Under the pieces are notes generated by a model that had not been told where the DNA came from, did no database searches, and worked only from the letters and a program-made list of their open reading frames with translations. Of a DNA stretch of 5,077 bases, positions 1 to 5,077 are shown in pieces. How positions within the stretch are numbered: position 1 is the stretch's first letter; each line of letters opens with the position of its first letter. This stretch comes from Actinomycetota bacterium (GTDB lineage: Bacteria; Actinomycetota; Actinomycetes; Nanopelagicales; Nanopelagicaceae): assembly GCA_009705025.1 (NCBI GenBank), contig WLDA01000076.1:1-5077 (forward strand), in the 5' to 3' direction. The position numbers and the translations under genes are program-made.

Positions 1-194
1 CAGCGCAGAGAACCCTTGATGAAGTTTTGGGGCAAGAGAATGCGTTCACAAAAGATTATGCAGTGATTATTGATGAGAAAGATTTCTCAATTGCCACACA
101 AACGAGTCAAAAGAAGCGTGGATTAGTTGCCGGTTGGATTAATGGCACACGATTGATTGACAATATGACAATGAACGCGGGGAATCAATCATGA
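1..194 (+). CDS. panC: Pantothenate synthetase, C-terminal end (5' part outside window)
   Basis: Only the last 63 codons are present, read in the frame starting at base 3 and ending at TGA 192-194. The visible end has the C-terminal signature of pantothenate (pantoate-beta-alanine) synthetase: GWINGTRLIDNM corresponds to the family's closing G-x-TRLIDN motif, preceded by a DYAVIIDEKDF segment like the conserved 'DY-x-x-(V/I)-x-D' strand. The family joins pantoate and beta-alanine in an ATP-dependent cytosolic reaction to give pantothenate, the coenzyme A precursor. The HIGH-type nucleotide-binding site lies upstream and cannot be checked. The stop overlaps the nadB start (ATGA, 191-194), so the two are probably translationally coupled. 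With coaX three genes downstream, this gives two CoA-pathway steps in one cluster. Identification rests on a short C-terminal stretch plus the typical actinobacterial order panC-nadB-nadC-coaX. Confidence 0.87.
   Translation, partial: AQRTLDEVLGQENAFTKDYAVIIDEKDFSIATQTSQKKRGLVAGWINGTRLIDNMTMNAGNQS
179..183 (+). promoter_or_regulatory. Ribosome binding site for nadB (GGGGA)
   Basis: GGGGA lies inside the last codons of panC, 7 bases before the nadB ATG at 191. It is a moderate Shine-Dalgarno match and supports that ATG as the start, alongside the ATGA overlap with the panC stop. Confidence 0.5.
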
Positions 195-1804
195 AGTTAT
201 TGGCCCCTGCTCCGGGTTGGACATCACACGCAGATGTCATTGTTGTTGGTTCGGGAGTTGCTGGACTTACAACCGCTTTGCAAGTCAGAACATTTGGTTT
301 ATCTGTTCTATTAGTAACAAAAGCAAAAGTCGATGAGGGCTCTACTAAGTGGGCACAAGGCGGAATTGCTGCAGCACTTGGACCAGGTGATTCACCTGAT
401 CAGCATGAGAAAGACACACTTGTTGCAGGTGCTGGGCTTTGTGATCTTGAAGCAGTAAAAGTTCTAGTTACTGAAGGCCCAGAAGCGGTACGTAAACTTA
501 TTGCTCGCGGGGCAATATTTGATACTGAGGCAAGTGGTGAGATTGCACTAACTCGAGAAGGCGGTCATTTACGTAATCGAATCTTGCACGCCGGTGGAGA
601 TGCAACTGGTGCAGAAGTTTCACGTGCACTCTTAGCAGCAGTAAATGATGATCCAGAGATTGAAGTTGTAGAAGATGCATTAGTACTCGATGCTCTCAAA
701 GATAAAAATGGTGCTGTATGCGGTGTAACACTTCACGTTATTGGCGCCGGAACTCGAGATGGAGTGGGACAAGCAATGGCGCGCGCCGTTGTACTTGCAA
801 CGGGTGGGCTCGGACAAGTATTTGCACAAACTACTAATCCGTCAGTATCAACGGGGGATGGTGTTGCTTTAGCACTTCGTGCGGGTGCAAAAGTTGCCGA
901 TGTTGAATTTATTCAATTTCACCCAACCGTACTTTGGTTAGGTGAAGATTCTCAAGGTCAACAACCACTCATTAGTGAAGCGGTTCGCGGCGAAGGGGCA
1001 TACCTTGTCGATGACAATGGTGTGAGATTTATGAAAGAGCAACATCCTTTAGCTGAACTTGCGCCACGAGATGTAGTTGCTATTGCAATTATGCGTTCTA
1101 TGGTTGCAAATAAGACACAACATGTCTGGCTCGATGTTCGCCACCTTCCAGGCTTTACTGAGAGATTCCCAACGATTTACGCTTCATGTATTGCTCATGG
1201 AATTGATCCACTTACACAATTGATTCCAGTGGCACCTGCTTCGCATTACGCATCTGGTGGCGTACGAGTAGATCTCAACGGTCGCACTAGCGTTGCTGGC
1301 CTATATGCATGCGGTGAAACAGCATGTTCTGGAGTGCATGGAGCAAATCGTTTAGCTTCTAATTCACTTCTTGAAGGGCTTGTATTTAGCGCACGTATTG
1401 CTGCTGACATTGCAGCGACTATTTCCCCGCAAGGGATAGCAATTACAGATAATTCTGAGTCAATACTTATTGACCCAGGTGCTCGCAAAGAACTTCAATG
1501 GAGCATGAGTAAAGGCGCCGGGGTACTGCGCTCTTCAGATTCTCTTGTTGCAACGAGTGATGACCTAGCACGTATTCAATCGCGCAAAAGTTTTCAACCA
1601 TGCGTTGAAGCGTGGGAGACAACAAATCTTTATCAATTAGCTCAAGCAATTGTAAAAGCATCACTCATTCGCCAAGAGACTCGTGGTTCACATTGGCGTG
1701 AAGATTTTCCTGAAACAAGTAATACATGGCTCAAGCGAATTGTGCAAAGACTCAGCCCTTCCGGTGTATGGGCAACTGATTATCAGGAAGTTGGTCGCCC
1801 ATGA
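191..1804 (+). CDS. nadB: L-aspartate oxidase
   Basis: This 537-residue FAD enzyme oxidises L-aspartate to iminoaspartate, the first step of de novo NAD synthesis; NadA then condenses the product to quinolinate. The length is close to E. coli NadB (about 540). The FAD dinucleotide fold shows G20-S-G22-V-A-G25 after a short lead, and STKWAQGGIAAA (51-62) is the flavin-contacting segment. The capping domain spans roughly 240-350. Residues matching the catalytic set known in E. coli are visible: H244 in FIQFHPT, S262-E263 in LISEAVRGEG, R293 in LAPRDV, H352 in PASHYASGG and R387 in GANRLASNSLLE. E123 in TREGGH fits the glutamate that sets NadB apart from succinate dehydrogenase and fumarate reductase subunits. 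A helical C-terminal domain includes R494-Q-E-T-R-G-S-H501. One conservative change is serine 262 where E. coli has threonine 259. The gene overlaps panC and nadC by 4 bp at each end. nadA is not adjacent. Confidence 0.96.
   Translation: MKLLAPAPGWTSHADVIVVGSGVAGLTTALQVRTFGLSVLLVTKAKVDEGSTKWAQGGIAAALGPGDSPDQHEKDTLVAGAGLCDLEAVKVLVTEGPEAVRKLIARGAIFDTEASGEIALTREGGHLRNRILHAGGDATGAEVSRALLAAVNDDPEIEVVEDALVLDALKDKNGAVCGVTLHVIGAGTRDGVGQAMARAVVLATGGLGQVFAQTTNPSVSTGDGVALALRAGAKVADVEFIQFHPTVLWLGEDSQGQQPLISEAVRGEGAYLVDDNGVRFMKEQHPLAELAPRDVVAIAIMRSMVANKTQHVWLDVRHLPGFTERFPTIYASCIAHGIDPLTQLIPVAPASHYASGGVRVDLNGRTSVAGLYACGETACSGVHGANRLASNSLLEGLVFSARIAADIAATISPQGIAITDNSESILIDPGARKELQWSMSKGAGVLRSSDSLVATSDDLARIQSRKSFQPCVEAWETTNLYQLAQAIVKASLIRQETRGSHWREDFPETSNTWLKRIVQRLSPSGVWATDYQEVGRP
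1785..1790 (+). promoter_or_regulatory. Ribosome binding site for nadC (AGGAAG)
   Basis: AGGAAG sits within the end of nadB, 10 bases before the nadC ATG at 1801. The spacing is slightly long but usable. With the ATGA overlap it supports coupled translation of nadB and nadC, which act in the same pathway. Confidence 0.5.
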
Positions 1805-2625
1805 TTGATCTCGAACTTATAAAGCGTGCAATCGCTGAAGATTTAGCTGGTGGCGAAGATATAACTTCTATTGCAACAGTTGCAGGTAGCTCACAAATTG
1901 TTGCCGATTTTGTTGCTCGCAAGAGCGGCGTTATTGCGGGTATTGAAATGGCTCAGGGAGTTTTAGAAGAAGTTGGGCTCAGAGATATTGCACTTTTCGT
2001 TCACGATGGAGAAAGTGTGAGTGCAGGAAAAGTTCTATTGACAGTTCGTGGAGATACTCGTGCGATTTTACTTGCAGAGCGCACTGCGCTTAATTTCTTA
2101 GGACATCTCAGCGGTATTGCAACTCTTACTCGTGCATGGGTCGATGCAATAGATGGAACATCATGCAAAGTTCGAGATACGAGAAAAACCACACCTGGAA
2201 TGCGATTACTGGAGAAAGCTGCAGTTGTAGCTGGTGGTGGAACGAATCATCGATTGAGTTTGAGCGATGCTGCGCTGATAAAAGATAATCACATCGCAGC
2301 GGCAGGAAGTATTACTGCTGCTTTCATGAAGGTGCGCGAAAAGTATCCAACTTCGGAGATCGAAATTGAAGTAGATACTTTGGCTCAACTGCAAGAAATA
2401 TTGCCACTAAAACCTGACCTTATTCTGCTCGACAATATGAGCATTGAAGAATGCAAGCAGGCGGTATCTATTACTAAAGGAGCGGCAATGCTAGAGGCAT
2501 CTGGCGGGCTAAGTATTGAGAATGCAAGAGCATATGCAGCGACTGGCGTGGATTACTTGGCTGTTGGTGCACTTACACATTCAGCACCAAATTTTGATGT
2601 CGGTTTAGATTTTAGAGAGGTATAA
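1801..2625 (+). CDS. nadC: Nicotinate-nucleotide pyrophosphorylase (quinolinate phosphoribosyltransferase, carboxylating)
   Basis: The 274-residue protein converts quinolinate and PRPP to nicotinate mononucleotide with release of CO2 and pyrophosphate, the third step of de novo NAD synthesis. The family has an N-terminal alpha/beta domain (here about 20-105) followed by an open alpha/beta barrel. Substrate-binding residues known from the M. tuberculosis enzyme (R105, R139, K140, R162, K172, E201, D222) appear at a constant offset of 11: R94 in AERTALNFL, R128-K129 in DTRKTTPG, R151 in NHR, K161 in LIKDNH, E190 in EIEVDT and D211 in ILLDNM. The closing segment GALTHSAPNFDVGLDF is also typical. 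The position after NHR-x, usually glycine (NHRxGLxD), is serine 153. The start overlaps the nadB stop (ATGA). The 4-base gap to coaX implies one transcript. Confidence 0.96.
   Translation: MIDLELIKRAIAEDLAGGEDITSIATVAGSSQIVADFVARKSGVIAGIEMAQGVLEEVGLRDIALFVHDGESVSAGKVLLTVRGDTRAILLAERTALNFLGHLSGIATLTRAWVDAIDGTSCKVRDTRKTTPGMRLLEKAAVVAGGGTNHRLSLSDAALIKDNHIAAAGSITAAFMKVREKYPTSEIEIEVDTLAQLQEILPLKPDLILLDNMSIEECKQAVSITKGAAMLEASGGLSIENARAYAATGVDYLAVGALTHSAPNFDVGLDFREV
2614..2620 (+). promoter_or_regulatory. Ribosome binding site for coaX (AGAGAGG), inside nadC
   Basis: AGAGAGG overlaps the last sense codons of nadC and lies 9 bases before the coaX ATG at 2630. It fixes the coaX start, which is also the ATG that begins the conserved N-terminal strand (LLTIDVGNTN). 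Confidence 0.6.
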
Positions 2626-2629
2626 GAAG

Positions 2630-3394
2630 ATGTTACTTACAATCGACGTTGGAAACACCAACACTGTTTTGGGAATTTTTGATGAGTCGGATCTCCTTCG
2701 CTCTTGGCGAGTAAAGACTGATCCACGTTCAACAGCAGATGAGTTGTGGTTGCAATACAAAGCCCTCGTTGAAGGTTATGAAATTACAGGCCTTGCTATT
2801 TGTTCAACAGTTCCAGCAACTCTTCGCGAACTTCGCCACATGATAGATGACTATTTTGCAGATATCCGCGTAACAATTGTTGAACCTGGAATCAAAACTG
2901 GCGTGCCTCTATTGGTCGATAATCCAAAAGAAATTGGCGCAGATCGCATCGTCAATACTCTTGCAGCTCACACTTTGTATGGTGGTCCAGCCATTGTTGT
3001 TGATTTCGGAACATCAACGAATCTTGATGTTGTATCACCCAAAGGCGAGTTTCTCGGTGGAGCACTTGCACCTGGAATTGAAATATCAGTCGACGCTCTT
3101 GCAGCTCGCGCCGCACAACTTCGAAAAGTGGAATTAGTAAAGCCAAAGAATGTAATTGGCAAGAACACAGTTGAAGCTCTTCAATCAGGAACTATTTTTG
3201 GTTTTGCCGGCCAAGTTGATGGACTCGTAGATCGCATCACTGCTGAACTCCTTGAAACGTATTCAGAAAAGCCACACGTAATTGCAACAGGTGGCCTAGC
3301 GCCGTTGATTTTCGGTGTTGCAGAAACGATTGACCATTACGAGCCAGATTTGACGCTGATTGGACTGCGCCTGATTCACGAACGAAATGCTTGA
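2630..3394 (+). CDS. coaX: Type III pantothenate kinase
   Basis: CoaX phosphorylates pantothenate to 4'-phosphopantothenate, the first committed step of coenzyme A synthesis. The 254-residue length is usual for this ASKHA-fold family. The N-terminal phosphate loop D6-V-G-N-T-N11 opens the first ribonuclease-H-like lobe. CSTVP (58-62) matches the family's 'SSVVP' segment, G103-A-D-R106 is the conserved pantothenate-side motif, and the second nucleotide loop is D125-F-G-T-S-T-N-L-D133, with D6 and D125 the expected acidic catalytic residues. GEFLGGALAPG (139-149), GKNT and the C-terminal ATGG motif complete the signature. Type III kinases differ from CoaA in generally not being feedback-inhibited by CoA and in needing a monovalent cation. 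The gene sits 4 bases after nadC and shares its pathway with panC upstream. The stop codon forms the left arm of a small inverted repeat. Confidence 0.96.
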   Translation: MLLTIDVGNTNTVLGIFDESDLLRSWRVKTDPRSTADELWLQYKALVEGYEITGLAICSTVPATLRELRHMIDDYFADIRVTIVEPGIKTGVPLLVDNPKEIGADRIVNTLAAHTLYGGPAIVVDFGTSTNLDVVSPKGEFLGGALAPGIEISVDALAARAAQLRKVELVKPKNVIGKNTVEALQSGTIFGFAGQVDGLVDRITAELLETYSEKPHVIATGGLAPLIFGVAETIDHYEPDLTLIGLRLIHERNA

Positions 3395-3407
3395 GTCGCT
3401 AGACTCA
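3392..3407. repeat. Perfect 6-bp inverted repeat at the coaX-lysS junction
   Basis: TGAGTC (3392-3397) and GACTCA (3402-3407) are exact reverse complements separated by GCTA, so the transcript could form a 6-bp, 4-nt-loop hairpin. The left arm contains the coaX stop codon. The following bases (CCACATT) hold no run of T, so it does not look like an intrinsic terminator. It overlaps the candidate -10 element of lysS and could be chance. Confidence 0.5.
3400..3405 (+). promoter_or_regulatory. Candidate -10 element for lysS (TAGACT)
   Basis: TAGACT fits the actinobacterial TAnnnT -10 consensus and ends 9 bases before the lysS ATG, which would put a transcript start at or very near the start codon. 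No Shine-Dalgarno is present in the 20-base gap, which fits leaderless initiation. A -35 element is not convincing; the nearest is TTCACG at 3375-3380 with a long 19-base spacer. This is an inference from pattern and position only. Confidence 0.35.
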
Positions 3408-3414
3408 CCACATT

Positions 3415-4917
3415 ATGAGCGCAGATAACACCCCAATTGAGGATGACCTTCCTGAGCAATTGAGGATTCGCCGCGAAAAGCGTGCGGGTCTCATTGAGCG
3501 CGGAATCGAGCCATACCCAGTCTCTGTCGCTCGTACAAAGAGTTTGAAAGAGATTCGCGAGAAATACACATCGCTAGATATAGATGTTGCAACTGGAGAT
3601 ATTGAAAGTCTTACAGGTCGAATTATTTTCAAACGCGACACTGGAAAATTATGTTTCGCAACTCTTCGCGAAGGTGATGGAACAGAACTTCAAGCAATGT
3701 TCTCACTTGATAAAATTGGAGAAGAACAACTTGATTCTTGGAAATCAGATATTGATTTAGGTGACATTGTCAGTGTTACAGGAGAGATCATCTCTTCAAA
3801 GCGCGGCGAACTCTCAGTCTTGGCTAACTCGTGGTCCCTTGCTGCAAAATCTTTGCGTCCATTGCCTAATGAGCACAAGCCAATGTCTGAAGAGACCCGT
3901 GTTCGCATGCGCTATGTAGATCTAATTGTTCGCCCAGAAGCACGTACATATGCGCGACTTCGCCCAACCGTATTGCGATCACTCCGCGAAACTTTCCATA
4001 ACCAAGATTTCATTGAAGTCGAAACTCCAATGCTTCAAGTTATGCATGGTGGCGCAGCAGCTCGACCTTTCAAGTCTTTTAGTAATGCATATGACATGGA
4101 TCTATATTTACGTATTGCTCCTGAGTTATTTTTGAAGCGCTGTGTTGTTGGTGGAATCGAGCGCGTATTTGAAATAAATAGAAACTTTAGAAATGAAGGC
4201 GCAGACTCATCACACTCACCAGAGTTTGCAATGATCGAGAGCTATCAGGCATATGGTGATTGGCGCACAATTGCAGATCTAACGCGTACGCTAATTCAAA
4301 ATGCTGCAATGGCTATCTCTGGTTCACATGTTGTAACTCATCATGATGGTCGTCAAGCGAATTTAGGCGGTCAGTGGAAAGAAATTTCACTCTACGAAGC
4401 TATATCTCAAGGTGTTGGCGAAGGCGTCACGGCCCTTACTCCCATTGAAGAATTGAAGAAGCACGCCACAAAACTAGGTATAAAGATTGATCCAAAGTGG
4501 GTAACGGGAAAACTTGCTGAAGAGATATTTGAGCATGTTGCAAAAGATCAATTGATTGAACCAACATTTGTTATGGGTTTCCCAGTAGATACTTCACCAC
4601 TTGTTCGTGCACACCGCGAACTTCCTGGTGTTGCAGAAAAATGGGATCTCTACGTCGATGGCTTCGAACTGGCAACTGGTTACTCTGAACTTGTCGACCC
4701 TGTTATCCAACGCGATCGTTTAGTTGAGCAAGCACAACTTGGAGCAAAGGGAGATCTTGAAGCAATGCAAGTCGATGAAGACTTCTTGCGTGCAATGGAA
4801 TTTGCAATGCCACCAACAGGTGGAATGGGAATGGGCCTCGATCGTTTATTGATGGCACTTACTGGACTTGGAATTCGCGAAACAATTCTCTTCCCACTTG
4901 TAAAGCCGGAAGAATAA
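3415..4917 (+). CDS. lysS: Lysyl-tRNA synthetase, class II
   Basis: LysS attaches lysine to tRNA-Lys in the cytosol using ATP. At 500 residues it matches the usual class II enzyme (E. coli about 505). An N-terminal helix (QLRIRREKRAGLIERGIEPYP, about 15-35) leads into the anticodon-binding OB fold at about 63-147. The catalytic core follows: motif 1 around FIEVETPMLQVMHGGAAARPF (199-219), motif 2 from R233-I-A-P-E-L through F252-EINRNFRNEG262 and SSHSPEF (265-271), and motif 3 at G469-GMGMGLDRLLMALTG, with R477 as the motif 3 arginine. SSHSPEF, SPLVRAHR and GGMGMGLDR are the actinobacterial forms. There is no C-terminal extension and no MprF-like membrane domain, so it is plain LysS, not LysX. 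The start is preceded by a 20-base gap without a Shine-Dalgarno; the chosen ATG opens the normal N-terminal helix. The gene ends in tandem stops, TAA then TAG. Confidence 0.97.
   Translation: MSADNTPIEDDLPEQLRIRREKRAGLIERGIEPYPVSVARTKSLKEIREKYTSLDIDVATGDIESLTGRIIFKRDTGKLCFATLREGDGTELQAMFSLDKIGEEQLDSWKSDIDLGDIVSVTGEIISSKRGELSVLANSWSLAAKSLRPLPNEHKPMSEETRVRMRYVDLIVRPEARTYARLRPTVLRSLRETFHNQDFIEVETPMLQVMHGGAAARPFKSFSNAYDMDLYLRIAPELFLKRCVVGGIERVFEINRNFRNEGADSSHSPEFAMIESYQAYGDWRTIADLTRTLIQNAAMAISGSHVVTHHDGRQANLGGQWKEISLYEAISQGVGEGVTALTPIEELKKHATKLGIKIDPKWVTGKLAEEIFEHVAKDQLIEPTFVMGFPVDTSPLVRAHRELPGVAEKWDLYVDGFELATGYSELVDPVIQRDRLVEQAQLGAKGDLEAMQVDEDFLRAMEFAMPPTGGMGMGLDRLLMALTGLGIRETILFPLVKPEE
4908..4912 (+). 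promoter_or_regulatory. Ribosome binding site for the downstream acetyltransferase gene (GGAAG)
   Basis: GGAAG lies in the last codons of lysS, 8 bases before the ATG at 4921. It supports that ATG as a true start, even though the frame is shared with lysS. Confidence 0.55.
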
Positions 4918-4920
4918 TAG

Positions 4921-5077
4921 ATGTCGCTAGAGATTCGTCCAGCAAGAACTTCTGATGTTAAAGGAATTCGCGCACTTATTGATTCCTACGCACCTGAAGG
5001 TGGATTGCTTTCAAAAGAAACTGTAACTCTTTATGAAAGTACTCAAGAATTTACCGTTGCAGTAAAAGATGGTGTCG
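4921..5077 (+). CDS. argA: GNAT-family N-acetyltransferase, probable amino-acid (glutamate) N-acetyltransferase, N-terminal part
   Basis: Only the first 52 codons are present; the gene runs off the window. The product begins with the GNAT opening strand and helix (IRPARTSDVKGIRALIDSYA), followed by a GGLLSKETVTLYES segment and a strand ending in FTVAVKDG. This resembles the small stand-alone N-acetylglutamate synthases of actinobacteria (the Rv2747 type), which have an RRARTSDV start, a 'LVTLYE' segment and 'EFWVAE'. Those enzymes acetylate glutamate with acetyl-CoA at the start of arginine synthesis. The acetyl-CoA-binding motif (R/Q-x-x-G-x-G/A) lies beyond the window, so GNAT membership is firm but the substrate is a recall-based inference. 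The start directly follows the lysS TAA TAG stops in the same frame and has its own GGAAG ribosome binding site, so it is probably co-transcribed with lysS. Confidence 0.75.
   Translation, partial: MSLEIRPARTSDVKGIRALIDSYAPEGGLLSKETVTLYESTQEFTVAVKDGV

Noticed and set aside
1246..1664. Minus-strand open frames opposite nadB (1246-1488 and 1467-1664)
   Set aside because: The NadB protein is intact with catalytic H352 and R387 encoded here. The antisense products have shadow-like composition and no recognisable domain.
191..1804. Succinate dehydrogenase or fumarate reductase flavoprotein as an alternative identity for nadB
   Set aside because: The TREGGH glutamate, the overall length and the direct coupling to nadC favour L-aspartate oxidase, and no iron-sulfur or membrane subunit gene is nearby.
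2877..3137. Plus-strand 86-codon frame inside coaX
   Set aside because: It is an out-of-frame reading across the GADR and DFGTSTN motifs of coaX, and its product shows no family signature.
2952..3168. Two overlapping minus-strand open frames opposite coaX
   Set aside because: They lie wholly within coaX, whose motifs are continuous across this stretch. They are leucine/glutamine- or serine/proline-rich mirror products of coaX codons, and neither resembles a known family.
3392..3414. Possible rho-independent terminator after coaX
   Set aside because: The stem is only 6 bp and is followed by CCACATT with no T run, so it lacks the features of an intrinsic terminator.
3926..4135. Plus-strand 69-codon frame inside lysS
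   Set aside because: It is an out-of-frame reading of the motif 1 to motif 2 region of lysS; its apparent hydrophobic tail comes from shifted codons.
2823..4881. The 8-base palindrome TTCGCGAA occurring three times (2823-2830, 3665-3672, 4874-4881)
   Set aside because: Each copy encodes Leu-Arg-Glu or Ile-Arg-Glu in frame using the preferred CGC and GAA codons, so codon preference explains the recurrence.
3395..4931. A 9-base repeat GTCGCTAGA before lysS (3395-3403) and at the start of the acetyltransferase gene (4923-4931)
   Set aside because: It is short, and the second copy lies within coding sequence at a different distance from the ATG. No larger shared context extends it, so it is probably coincidence.

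Overview
The window is a dense, single-strand stretch of housekeeping genes, all on the + strand and in this order: panC (3' end only), nadB, nadC, coaX, lysS, and the 5' end of an argA-like GNAT acetyltransferase. The order, and residue signatures in LysS (SSHSPEF in motif 2, GGMGMGLDRLLMALTG in motif 3, a SPLVRAHR segment), point to an actinobacterium. Base composition is low for that phylum: rows tallied by hand gave 40-50% G+C. Gaps between genes are almost absent. This combination suggests a small-genome, low-GC aquatic actinobacterium, for example the freshwater acI/Nanopelagicales group. The taxonomic call is inference from gene order, residues and composition, not from a search.

Layout: bases 1-194 hold the last 63 codons of pantothenate synthetase. 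Its stop overlaps the nadB start by 4 bp (ATGA). nadB (L-aspartate oxidase) overlaps nadC (quinolinate phosphoribosyltransferase) by the same ATGA arrangement. After 4 bases coaX (type III pantothenate kinase) begins, with its Shine-Dalgarno inside the end of nadC. A 20-base gap separates coaX from lysS (class II lysyl-tRNA synthetase). That gap holds a possible -10 element (TAGACT), a 6-bp inverted repeat and no Shine-Dalgarno. lysS ends in tandem stops TAA TAG, and the acetyltransferase ATG follows immediately in the same frame. No intergenic stretch exceeds 20 bases, and I see no RNA gene, mobile element, CRISPR array or rho-independent terminator.

Functionally, panC and coaX supply two steps of coenzyme A synthesis: pantothenate formation and its phosphorylation. 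nadB and nadC supply the first and third steps of de novo NAD synthesis from aspartate. The middle NAD step (nadA) and the beta-alanine supplier (panD) are not in the window. lysS charges tRNA-Lys and the last gene probably starts arginine synthesis. The first four genes are most simply read as one transcript; lysS may have its own, possibly leaderless, start.

All five substantial genes belong to well-known families with intact active-site motifs. I did not find a previously undescribed system here. The findings are modest points about gene junctions, possible leaderless initiation and a few residue substitutions.
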